From NCBI RefSeq assembly GCF_020882245.1, contig NC_083600.1, positions 11,160,001 to 11,224,000 of the forward strand: a DNA stretch of 64,000 bases, given 5' to 3'. Made by a program: the position numbers and the translations under genes. Of this stretch, positions 52,276 through 64,000 are shown one piece after another. The notes beneath the pieces were generated by a model. It did not search any database, was not told where the DNA came from, and saw only the letters and a program-made list of their open reading frames with translations. Within the stretch, counting starts at the first letter, position 1, and every line of letters starts with the position of its first letter. Origin of the DNA: Rhopalosiphum padi. Taxonomy: Eukaryota > Arthropoda > Insecta > Hemiptera > Aphididae.

Positions 52276-55200
52276 TAGTGTATTCATTTTTAGGTTATGT
52301 ACCCCTTAAACTTAAACAAATGTATGAACATGAACATTAAAAAATATTAACTGTAAAAAGACAATATCACATTTAACATTAATTTAAAAGCATTAAAGAA
52401 TATCAAGGATATTCTGTTGAGAAACATAAATATAAATAGGATATTTTAATATTGTTTATAACGACTTTTAACCCTATTAACTAATTAAAATAAAATCTAT
52501 ATGTTAAATCAATATATATATATATCAGCAATTACTTTAATGTATGCACAATGTATCTATCACTGATGGAATTTGTTTACAATACAATTAGAAAGTTATA
52601 ATGTTTACTATTTATGATTCTAAATACTAAAATTTTTTACCTACAGAATTGGAAGTTTAAACTATCCACACTGGAATCCACAGTATATTTATATGTTTTT
52701 TATGACATATTTACATAACTACATAACTAAATCTATATCTATATTATAAATATTATTAAAACGTCTTTATCAGACAATTTAATCCAATGATTTGTAATCA
52801 CTATATGTAGTTGCTAAATACATTGACTTAAACATAAGATATATACTTTATTTTACAATTTTAGAATGTAATTGTGTTTTATATACATTTTAATTGATGA
52901 TAAGAATGATAAATAAAATTATGGAATTTTCCTTGTACATAAATTATCATTACTTTATGTGATAATTTTAGTATTCTATGTCACTTAATATAAAAGAAAG
53001 TATACATATGATCCATTATGCCTAGTATTACTTATAAATTATTTAACTAAATACAATATAATAAAGAAGAATATGTTTCAGTATAAATTATAATTTTAAG
53101 TAAAAAAAGATAGTAATATATCAATGTCTGTATTACTAAATGATTATTCTAGTTTAAATTGTATGTATATTGGAATAGTTATAAATAAACATTTTTTTTT
53201 TATTGAAACATTATTTACAATCTGTATTTACATATTATATAATAAGTAAATTGGATGAGATTTGATTGACAGGAGGGGGAAGTCATCCAATAGCGATACT
53301 TCGAAATAAACATAATATAACAATACATTTCATTTCTACACTAAAATGAAAACTATACACATATTTAAAGAAACAAACCTCTTAAGACCATAACATAATA
53401 GAAATAAATATTATTTATTTGGATGAAAAATCAAAGATCTGCATAGGTATTATACCAAATTCTAATGTATTACTTTTCAGCTATTATGATCAGAAAATAT
53501 TTATTATTATTTTTTATTATACACATATAACACATAAAATCAGTTGAATTTCTGAAAAATTAAAATTATACATAATACCATGCTTTTAAAATGTAGAAAC
53601 TATTGTCATCAGAAAAAAAAGTTATTTGGCAATAACTCAATTTGGACATTAACCAAAAAAATCTGAACTAATGTTCATTATATAACTCTTCAATATAATT
53701 TTCCATATCACCATTAAATATTTATCTACTCCTGTTTTTTTTTTTAACGTTAATGCTACTTTAAGAGCACTGTTTATCAAAATCATGTTGATGTTGAACA
53801 TTCATTTTACCGTAAATTAATGAAATTATATCTATATATTATAAATACTATAAAACAAATAGATTATCTTAATAAATATTATAGGATTTATTCAACATTG
53901 ATAAGATACCAAAAAAAAAAACACATTTCCGTTACCTAATTAAATATGGTGATAGAATATGTACCCACTTTTCTGGGTTATGTAAATATATAGTTATATC
54001 AGTATATCAATTATCATTATGCTTAATAACTTTGTTATAAAGTATAATTTAATAGTTATACAAAAATAGTCAATTCAGCACCTTGCATACAATATTATTT
54101 TATTACTTTACACAATATTTTCTATTATTTGTTCAAATAATCTTATGTTTGTTAGATATTTATAATATTTATTGATACATTATAAGTGTAACAAACAATT
54201 ATTTAAAATTTATTGCTGTTTAAATCGTGTAGATTGGTTAATATCACATAGGATATTGAGTTAAAAATGAGTATTAATTTAACCAACATTATTTTTCCTT
54301 ATTGAAAATATTTCAAATGCATTTAGAGTATTTAACAATTGTTTAATTTAGAATACAATTTAAAAAAAATACCACAAGTGGTTTATATTTATTTATATAC
54401 CTGTTATTAACTCAAAAACTTTAAAAGAACCATTAAAATATTCAAACTAACACTAAATTATGCCTATACCTACCAATAAGAAAAAATTGAACATTATATT
54501 TAAAATAGTGACAAAACATATTTAATTATTTTTTGAACTTTATATGTACTACCTAAAAATTTAAAATAATGATCTGGTATTATTTTAAAAATAATTCCAT
54601 AATCACTATCTAATTTATTAATAATTATAGAACTATTATAAAACATAATGACTTCAAATAAGTTATAGACAACTAGATAAGGATACTTTTAAAATATGCT
54701 TTTAAATAATTGTGTTATATTAATTTAATACCCATAGTTATTATTATAATAGATAAATATGGTGTATAATCAGCATGGACTTTTAACTTAAGAAAGAAAA
54801 TATCAAGCCAAATTATAATGTGAGAGAACATAATATACTGAAAGATTAATAGTAATTAGTCACCAATAATAAAATATAGCTTATTTTGCTAACATCTTTG
54901 GCATTCACATGGATACATTTTTGTTGTCACTTAAAATCATATCATAGAAAGATTTTTTTACTTAGAGATCAAGCAGCTTTATATTAATACTTAATTCTTA
55001 TATTTTTTGAGATTGTAACTTATTTTGGGTTTAGATTATTATTCTATAGTAGATTAAAATTAGATTCTAAAATTATATTGTTAACTGTTGGTTTTAAATA
55101 TTATTTAATTATAAACATTTGTTTTATGTATATTAACTTTTATTTAAGAATTATAAGAATTTTTGATTTACTATTCTTATAAGATATAAATAAAAATAAA

Positions 55201-57299
55201 TATAAATTTCGATAGTACCTATCCACAAATAAAGAAATGTAACCAATATATTATATTTATGAACGTTTTACTATAAAAAACTTTAGTAGTAGACTTCAAA
55301 AATAAATATATGTAAATAGTTTAATAATATAAAAATATATTGCATGGAATAAGACTACAAAACACAACCAAAGTATTCAGTGAAAGAAAAATTATATTTT
55401 TTTAGCATTTATTACCACTAATTCAGTATTTTATTTTCATGAGCATATTTAATTCAATTGTTAAATAACAAATTGTATATTATATTATTTTTTTTCATGA
55501 CCATAATATACAGAAGTATAATAAATAATTTCAAAATGGTCAATTTTCATATACATAGTTATTTGACTTGGAAAATTCAACAACATTCTATTTCTAAAAT
55601 ATAATTTTTCTGAATATAGAAAATATTTTTAATGTACATGATTGTTTTATAAGTAAACCTTTTATGACAGCTACATTTATAAAACACTCTATGGAATCAC
55701 TTAAAAATAGTTTACACTATGGTAATTTAAAGGTACCACCGTTGGACAGATAGATATGACAATACAAATATGTGAATATTTGATTATTAAAATTTAAAAC
55801 TAATTATGAAACAATTTATTTTTTATCATTATTATAATAGTAAAAAGTAAAAAGTCTGGTTAAAAGTAATATAAGAGGTTATAACTGATAATGAAACAAT
55901 GTACCGTTAGTCTAACGGTTAGACTATGATTATTATGATTTCTGAGTACCTATTATGTCTAATACATGTTATGAATAATATAATATATAATTCTATATTA
56001 CCTACTCAAGTACTTCTCTGGGGCGCTAAAATCCTAAACCCATAAATAGTCCAAATTAATATACAATAGCCCCAAGTCAACATTTCTACTTCGTAGGTAT
56101 GTAAAAAAAAATTTGACAGTCTAATTTTACCAAAGGAAACATGGGAAAACATTGATAGTACAATGAACTAATTTCTAATAATTTAATAAACATTTTTACA
56201 ATTTGATAAAAAAATAAATATGTTACTTGATTTTGTTTCCATTGGTATTACCTACATCAATATGAAAATAATATTCAATTATGTATGATAATACATTTTA
56301 AGAATATACATAGCCACATAGGTATATAATATAACATCAATGAATAAGCACTAACTATCTTTTTAAAAATTAAACTATTTTCTTTTTATTGAAATAATAG
56401 GTAAAAGTACCTAATGTATTCTAGCTAAAAAAAATACATAGCTGAAGCTAATTATACTGTATATAGATAGACACCTAAAACTGATACTATAAAATCACCG
56501 CATGTTAACATTTATAAGATAGAATAGATAGATATGATTAATTTGACTAACAAATTAATCTAAAAACTTTAATTTAGTTTTAAAATACCTGTAAGCAGAT
56601 GATCAAATAAAATATTATAAATAACCTAATATGTAAATATTTTTTAAAGTAGGTACCAATTAAACTTTAAGATTAGTCAGTACAACAATCAATTATCTAT
56701 TAATGTTTATTTTTGCTTAACTAGGATAGTGTAAGTTTCAATAGTTTTCTCTTGCATTCTAAACTATAGATTAGTTGGTACTGAGTTTTGAACTAACGAT
56801 GGTGCTTGATAACATTGCCACCTTATACCATACATACCTTATAAATGCATATTAATTAATGAATTATCTTTTAATTAATCTAAGTGTATAATATGATTTA
56901 CATAATATCCAAGAATAGATAAAATAAAAATTATTTATTAGGTACATCATAATTCATAGGTAATTAGTTTTTAATTAAAAAAATATTTAAAAAGTTCAAT
57001 ACTGAAAATTAAATTATATTTTGGAAAATAAGAAACCATACGTCGAATAATGATCATGAAAATATAATATAGGTAATGTAGTGTGGTCTTACCATAAATT
57101 TGTAATGACTATCCTCTTGAAAACTGGCTAAAGATGAATACTTTTTACTTGCTATTTCACGTTGCTACATACATGTAAGTAGATTTAAAGTAGGATAGAT
57201 TTTCATAGATTTTTAAACTGCAGTATCAACGAGGTTCAGTGTTTCATGGCATAAGTCACTTGAAAAATATTCAAACATGGGAGGTGTTGGGATGAAACA

Positions 57300-57620
57300 A
57301 AATAATAGATGCTCGTTAGGACAGCAGTCTGGTTGATCGTCGGGCACACCGAGTGTAGACATCGAAGGTATCAGTCATGTTCTTCTCATTCGGCTTTAGG
57401 ACACCGGACAACAATACGAGATATACTATACAATAATATTATTTATACACCAAATCACACAAAAACTATTTCGGTTACTCACTATTTTAATAAAAATTTA
57501 GGTAATAATAATGAAAATTTAAAAAATGATTCAATCATCATACAGGCGCACAGCACGGCACGGCACACGGACTACCTACGAAACGAACACACTAACTTGA
57601 AATGAAACGTGAAAAAATAT
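57300..57620. promoter_or_regulatory. GC-richer islet between divergent genes
   Basis: This block has CpG-containing stretches (gatcgtcgggcacaccgagtg, shortened: cgtcgggcacaccgag; and ggcacggcacacggac) that stand out from AT-rich flanks. It lies upstream of both the minus-strand V-ATPase gene and the plus-strand gene at 59344 and could hold a promoter or noncoding first exon of either. No coding exon is evident; the 98-codon open frame here lacks family resemblance. Confidence 0.3.
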
Positions 57621-57687
57621 TATGTACACAGGTAACGTACATAATAATAATAATAATGATAATAATAATTTTTCGTATATAATATAC

Positions 57688-57744
57688 AACACACACACAC
57701 ATACATACATATATATACATGTGTGTATTTGTGTGTGTGTGTGT
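57688..57744. repeat. Self-complementary AC/TG microsatellite
   Basis: An (AC)n tract, an AT-rich middle with cataca repeats, and a (TG)n tract follow one another, so the two ends can pair as a hairpin. Confidence 0.8.
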
Positions 57745-57792
57745 AATTCATATGTGAGAAGAACCCACACTACGACCTGTAGATAGTGAACT

Positions 57793-57837
57793 GTAGTAGT
57801 AATAGTATGGTAGTAATATTAGTAGTAGTAGTAGTAT

Positions 57838-57896
<59 letters not shown>

Positions 57897-57911
57897 ATAG
57901 TAGTAGTAGTG
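57793..57911. repeat. AGT trinucleotide microsatellite
   Basis: About 115 bases of AGT repeats with a few interruptions; the longest pure run is about 57837-57894. Expected to vary in length between individuals. Confidence 0.9.
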
Positions 57912-58696
57912 TTGTATATAATACAGTGATATATATATATTATGTACGACCGATTGTATAGACTTTTATCACTAGGCAATTAATGTGGACAGGTTGTGCA
58001 CATCAGAAAACCAAAAGTTTGATTAACCCTTTCGTGATAAAACAATACCGGCGACCCGAGCCGGTACCGGCCCGTGACGGCTGATCGACGTTTGAAATAA
58101 ATTTATCGCAAAAATGACGAACCAGTGGAGGCCTCCAGCTCGCAATTTTTGACTTTATTTTAAACTTATCACTTAAATATTTTTAAACGTATCTCACAAA
58201 TACTAAGGTGGTATGGGCACGATTTTCTTTTTATCGTCGATTATATTTTATTCTCAAATGTAATCATTTATTAACTTTATTTATTTATTTTTCGTTTTTT
58301 TTTAACATCAATAGATATTAGAAAATATTAAATATTTAAATGGAGGTAATATGGGGTAGGTATACTAAGTATGTATAAAAAAAAAATAATAATTTAGGGA
58401 AAATTGTGTACAAGTTTTGACTGTTTTTAAATGGACTAAATTATATTTTTGTACACTTAACATTGTTTTTTGTAGAACATAATTGCTACAGTTTAGTCGA
58501 TATATTTTGTATTAAAAAAAATAAGTAGGAATTGTTTTGAGTTCTCCAAGTTACAAATACGCCGTCACGGTTTTTGTTATTCTCTATTGCAATCATTTTT
58601 GAACGGATTACATACCTGAATAAAAATAAATAAGTAGGTACCTAATTAATAAATATCAATATTTATTTATATTATCATTTGTATTATTACTAATAC

Positions 58697-58724
58697 CACG
58701 AACTAAGATATATCTTAGTTCGTG
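58697..58724. other. Perfect 28-bp palindrome
   Basis: The arm CACGAACTAAGATA is followed immediately by its exact reverse complement with no spacer. It lies about 650 bases upstream of the CEP152-like start codon. Function unknown; a cruciform or a dimeric binding site are possibilities. Confidence 0.8.
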
Positions 58725-58899
58725 CTAATACTATAATTGTCTATACGATATTACAATTGAATAATCATTGTATTTTTGTGGATCGGCTGTTAAATGTTAA
58801 AAGTGTAAATACTGTAAGTTTGACGTTGGAGAAAAACGTTTACGAATATTTTAATAACTTTTAACTATTCATCGTTAATCGTTACGTTGTAAATGTATA

Positions 58900-59343
58900 A
58901 AATATTATTCCCCTTCTACTAGTTTTCCCGCCATTTTTGACAAGCTGAACATGATAAACTGATAATGTTAGTCGTGATCGAGTCGTTATTGTTATTTTTT
59001 TGATAAACAAAGATTTACAGGTAATTACTAAATTTAAAACTATATATTATGATCTCGTGTTATGATATTTTCCAGTTTTTGACATAGTTTTAAAAATTCT
59101 ATAACTTTTGACGACGTCGTTTTTTTTTTTTTTGTTTTTTTTTCATTCCTTTTTACTATACTGCAATTGAAGATTACATTAATATAATTATAATATTAAT
59201 AGCCATTACAACAACTAGAATAATTGAAAATATTAATAATAAATTTCATACAATGTTACTTCACTATATCATACATTAGTAACTGGACATATTCCGTAAA
59301 TTTAAACGGTGGTTGTGTGTCGTAGTTTTCATAAATTAAAAAA
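58900..59343 (+). promoter_or_regulatory. Likely promoter and 5' UTR of the CEP152-like gene, with an E2F-type site
   Basis: This is the region directly upstream of the start codon at 59344, with no acceptor needed between them. TTTTCCCGCC at 58923-58932 matches the E2F consensus in the orientation of the gene. E2F control is common for centriole and cell-cycle genes in animals; its use here is inference. A poly(T) tract lies at about 59119-59149. Confidence 0.45.
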
Positions 59344-62300
59344 ATGAATAATTTTGAACACAATGATCCCGGTCAGAGTATATTCCAGGGCTCTGATTTG
59401 GCCAGTATTCAGGTGAACAATAACTTTCAAGATGACAATGAAGATCATTTGGATATACAGAGACTCGATCAAGAGGTACAGTTGTTTTTAAATATGTGTG
59501 TTTACAGTTATATAATTATATTTGTATATTTTCACAAGCTTTTATATGTTTATATTATTTATGCATTTTAAAATTATTATTCTTCAAAATTTCATATGAT
59601 TGCTTACATTATTTTTAGTTTGTTTTGATAGTGCAAAATATTATCAAACATACTTTTTGTTTGTATGCTACAAATTAGTAAATTCGGTTTAATTTTTAAT
59701 AGTAATAATATGTTAAATAATATGACAGGCTTTCAAATATAATTTATGCCTTTGAAATTCATCACTGAGTACAGGAATATCAAATATAGCTAGTTTAAAA
59801 TCATAAATCTTTACTAACTACCTACAAATATATTATAAAAATATTAATAGAAAATAAAACATTTTTTTTCACCAAAATATTCCTTAAAATGTAATAGGTA
59901 CTATACCTAATTTTTGTATAGTAAAATTACTTAAATATAATATTATCTAAAACATTAATAAATTCACTTGACACCTTCACCAATTATGTTATATGATATA
60001 ATAGTTACTATAAAACATTGTATCAGTGACAGATAATTATCAAACGAGGAAATACGATAGAATTTTAATTTTAAATTAATCAAAACACCTATAGTTACTT
60101 ATAGTTTTAGCAAGTATAATTTAACATGCATTGATTATATATTACTTCACTGATGACTTAGTAGTAACACACAGAACAGGGATTAAAACGAGACTACTTA
60201 ACTTTAAAAAAAATTAAAATGTTTAATATTGTTTCAGCTTAAAATAGAATTGGATGAAGTTTTTAACGAAAGTGGAGCTAATATGAGTATTATTAGTTCA
60301 AGCCATTGTAGTGATGCTTCTGAAGAGGGTAATTAAAAATTTGATTAAGGAATAATATGTTAATAATTTATATTTACCGTTAGTTAAGTATGGTGAGGCA
60401 ACTTGATAATTTGTATTAAAATTATTCAACTTAATTCAAAAATTTGATAGGTATATTGAAACAATTAATTAATTACATTTATTTATATAGTATTATGTAG
60501 TATTATTACTATAGTATTATGTATTATTATTATTATTATAGTATTATTAGTGTTCTAGAAGTTCCATATTACTCTTAGTATCTCTATGGTAAATCAATTT
60601 ATTTAAATATGTTTTTTTTTTTTTTAATAGCAATTAGTAAGAAAACTCCAATGAATGACATTAGTTTTAAATTTAATTTAATTTATTAAAATATTTTTTA
60701 AAAAATAATTAAAATAATGTTCATCTTGAACATTTAAAAAACTAAATTGCATAAAAAATGTTTTTTTAAACTTTTGAATTTAAAAAAAAATTGAAATGTC
60801 ATTCAATTGGAATTTTTGTATTAATTGTTATATATATATGTATATAAAAACTACTATTTAAATACATATATTGATATGCCATGAAAATTCTAAGAATATA
60901 CTAAACTTCTGGAATATACTTTATTTATAAAAAAAACCTAATTCATAAAACTGTTAAATCAAAATCATTGGAATATTTGTTTTCTGTAACAACTTAAATA
61001 TTTTATTATTTTTTAGTTTTTTCATAATTCTTAGATTATTAACTTATGTGAAATAAAGTAATTGCTTATTATTTTTTTATAATAACAATGAGAATTTACA
61101 CATTTTGAATAATGGTTAATGTTTTGTATACCTACATTTTGTCACTTGGCAACCATATCCACGTGTAAATAATTGAATACATTATTGTATGCTTTAATTA
61201 AAATAGGTATAAATGTATAATATGTTTATAATATCATTGTAAATCATGTTATTTCAGAACTTGCAGAACTTGAAAGTAATGGAAGTCATTCTCGATCTAT
61301 TCACAAATCAAAGAGAAAAAAAGCTTCAATGCATTCTAACCCAACCTTTCAACACTTACAACATTATATGAATACAAACTTTCAACCTGATTTTCATGGA
61401 GATGGTAATGTAATTATTAATTCTTGATTTTGTAATATTCTGATACCTCATTTTAATATTTTAGGCTCATATCCATCACCAATACCACAATACATCCCCC
61501 AAGTCAAAATTGATAAACACGGGGATAAACATATCACATCTAATGATGTTGCACAAAATATTAGCAAACAGTATGTCTATGAAGGTAACATAAATTTAAT
61601 ATGTCTCAAATAAATTGAAAATTTTAGTTTGCAGTGTCCAATACTCTAAAATACAAAATTAAATGTACATAGAATAAAAACATCAATCAATTATTGTATT
61701 ACAAACTAACAAAGTACAATTATAAATTATAATTTATAATGTGTTATTAATGAGGTTTAATGATTATGTTTTTTCAAACATCATTACTGAAATTAAAATA
61801 AATGATTATATAAATATTATATATTGTATATTTCCGTTATTTTAACACAATGAAAATGAATACTTATAGTTTTATACATCTATATTTTTATCTCAGTTAC
61901 ACTAAACTATTTATTACTGTTATTATTATTATTATTATATATAAATTATAGTATATTACAGAATACTATCTGTTTTGAAAGTGATTTTATATTTTTAATT
62001 AAAAGATCAGGAGTTGTTACTAGTAGATTTTGAGTAAAGCTTTGTTAAATCATTATTCATTGATATTTTTTAACATTATCTAGCAATATCAACAGTTTTT
62101 CATAATGCTTAACAAAAATACTGAGTAAAAGAAAAAGTTATTTATTCAAAGTCCCAACCTATTTTTGAAACAACTGTACCTTTATCCAAGACAGGAATCA
62201 TAAAAAAAATTATTAGTAAAACTAATGCATTACTATTTACTAGCTTTGCTTAGAATCTTAGATTTAAATAAAATGTCAAACATTAGGTATTAAATTAAAA

Positions 62301-64000
62301 TTTTTTTTAATATTCATATTTTTTAGGAATTTCAAATGAAGCTAATTATGAAACGTTGCAAGCTCTATATGAAATGAGGCGTGGTGAAGTAAATAGATTA
62401 GAAAAAGAATTATCTGAATTTAAAATGCAAGCTGAAGCAGAAATTGATAATTTGCGAAAAAAATTGTTAATCACTGAATCTGAAGGTCAAAGAACAGTCT
62501 TGGAGTATCAGCATCAATGTGGTAATAATTTATAAATCATTATAGAAACAATTTTTACTACGGGATTTTATCTTGTTGATAACTGTGATGTTTAATATAA
62601 GTGTAAAAATTATTATTTATTATACTACTTTTAGAATAGTTTATTAAAATTCATAAATAAATATACATAAAAAAAATATATTTTATTTTATTTAAAACTT
62701 GCATAAAATAAATTGTTTTTATATAATTAATGTGTATTTGTACTGGTATGAAAAAAGATAAAATTTAGAGAGCTCGCTCTACTAAATTGTAAATATTGAG
62801 TGACCCCGTCATTGACTAGGTCAGTGTAATGAATGTAACAACTTTGAATTCTATTATAAATCATGGCATACAAAAAAAAAACATATTTGTATGGTGATAA
62901 TCTTAGTTATAAAAATTGAATTTATTATAAATTTGTAGTAACAAAATAATTTGTGAATTTTTATGATTTTGATGAATTTTTAACATTTTTAATCTACTAT
63001 TATTTTGCAATAAATAATATTATACTTTTATTTTGTCTTAGAGAATCTTAAAGAAAATATTGAACATTTGGAAAATCAAAATTTAGCTTTGAAGCTTAAT
63101 GTAGAAACAAAAGATAAAATGAATTCTAAGGTTGATTTTTTAAATAAAATTTATAAATTGATTATGTATTATTTATAGTTTTGTTTAAAATTGTTCAATA
63201 TTGATTATAGCTAAATAAAGAACTAGACACAATTCGCATTAATATGAAAACTCTAGAAGAATCACTTAACAATCTCTCACGTAATAATGGTTCGAGGCAA
63301 TATGATACAAATGTGGACTGTATTGTAAATGATTTGAAAAAAAAGCATAGTCAAGAAGTTATTAATTTACAGAATCAATACAAAATTGTTATAGAACAAT
63401 TACATTTTAAAGTATGGTTGGTTGTATAGTTAAAAATGTATTGTTTTATTTAGTATATTTTTTGTAGGATCATAATTGTACATTGTTAACAAATGAGCTA
63501 AAAAAACTGCAACAAGAACACCATCGTATTATATCAGAAAATAATGGTTTGATTAATAATCTAAAAAAAGAATTAAATTCAGCACAAAATAATAAACTAT
63601 CAGTTTCCAATAACTATGATCATATTTTAAATTTAAACAGTCAACTTATTGAATGTTCCAAACAAAATGAACAGCTAAATAATACATTGCATAGGCTAAC
63701 AGTAAGTAAAAATAAGTTTTTAAATATTAGTTAATAATATTAAATTTATCCTTTAGTTTTTATGTTTAGGTTGAAAACGAAAAACTTCATACTAATTTGA
63801 ATGATTCACATGTTGGTAATAATTTGCAAAATGTTAATGATGGAAGTAACTTAGAGGAAGATTATCAGAAAAGTTTAGAATTGTTGCAAAAACAAAGAGA
63901 TGATGTAAAGAATTTAACAGAAATGTTAAGTGTCAAAAATAGAAGCATTGCTGAATTGGAAAAGAAAGAAATTACATACCAACATTGTATACGTAAAATA
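59344..64000 (+). CDS. Centriole coiled-coil protein resembling CEP152/Asterless (5' part)
   Basis: Exons 59344-59475, 60238-60328, 61258-61404, 61465-61584, 62327-62521, 63042-63130, 63211-63411, 63468-63701 and 63770 to the window edge join in frame to about 429 residues; the gene continues outside. Residues 1-80 are acidic (QDDNEDHLDIQRLDQELKIE, then CSDASEEE), like the acidic PLK4-binding N-terminus of CEP152. A low-complexity basic stretch (HKSKRKKASMHS) follows. From about residue 165 the chain is continuous heptad-rich coiled coil (YETLQALYEMRRGEVNRLEK). The spacing of the opening coiled coil and a KKKHSQEVINLQNQY block resemble CEP152, which scaffolds centriole duplication at the centrosome. 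Coiled coils mislead easily, so other centrosomal or golgin-like proteins remain possible. The start MNNFEHNDPG follows an AT-rich leader (aaaaATG). Confidence 0.6.
62780..62880 (+). repeat. Dispersed repeat family R1, copy G
   Basis: Plus-strand copy in the intron before exon 63042: attgagtgacc, gtcattgactaggtcagtgt, aatgaatgt, ctttgaattctattataaat, catggcatacaaaaa. More diverged than D and E. Confidence 0.55.

Larger units (their letters stand above)
36365..57299. other. About 21 kb gene-less region between V-ATPase a and the CEP152-like gene
   Basis: No exon series with protein-like composition and consistent splice sites was found on either strand. Because the V-ATPase start codon lies directly behind a splice acceptor, at least one noncoding 5' exon should lie here or beyond, so part of this region is probably a long 5' UTR intron. 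It contains the repeats and mobile elements listed separately; the remainder is AT-rich DNA in which I see nothing. Confidence 0.55.

Noticed and set aside
57770..57979. Poly-threonine open frame on the minus strand
   Set aside because: Produced entirely by the AGT trinucleotide microsatellite.
58023..58040. ttaaccctttcgtgataa, resembling a piggyBac end
   Set aside because: No matching inverted end or second TTAA partner was found within a reasonable distance.
1..64000. tRNA, rRNA and CRISPR-like features
   Set aside because: Reading both strands gave no cloverleaf with A/B boxes, no rRNA blocks and no regularly spaced repeat-spacer array; a covariance-model search could still find small RNAs.

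Overview
This is a 64 kb piece of an AT-rich insect nuclear genome. The evidence is short exons with GT/AG introns, strongly AT-rich introns and intergenic DNA, animal-type proteins, and many small inverted-repeat transposons. The style of the repeats and of the transposase remnants suggests a sap-feeding hemipteran, most likely an aphid; that assignment is inference. Nothing prokaryotic (operon, CRISPR array, phage) was seen.

Three protein-coding genes can be reconstructed. (1) Plus strand, 4612-12529: an 18-coding-exon gene for the INO80 chromatin-remodelling subunit NFRKB, about 1783 residues, with a noncoding first exon inside a CpG-rich promoter at about 2150-2660. (2) Minus strand, 36362 down to 19343: the V-type proton ATPase 116-kDa subunit a, 17 exons plus an optional 21-base microexon, about 846 residues. 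It looks intact except for one extra base in exon 9. (3) Plus strand, 59344 to the window edge: the 5' part of a coiled-coil centriole gene that most resembles CEP152/Asterless, cut by the end of the window.

Between the genes, 12.8-19.3 kb and 36.4-57.3 kb hold no convincing coding exon. Genes 2 and 3 are arranged head to head across about 22 kb that contains microsatellites, several GC-richer islets and many repeats.

The richest content is mobile DNA. There are at least six non-autonomous hAT-like or Tc/mariner-like elements whose ends and target-site duplications can be read directly. There are also two large foldback elements (one bounded by TTAA), one 0.6 kb element with about 65-bp inverted repeats, and a seven-copy dispersed repeat family. 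A 1757-bp Tigger/pogo-like element sits in intron 1 of the V-ATPase gene; it keeps the DNA-binding half of its transposase, has lost the catalytic core, and carries unusual internal palindromes made of its own terminal motif. No wholly new multi-gene system is evident; the points most worth a second look are the V-ATPase frameshift, the palindrome-bearing Tigger element and the foldback elements.
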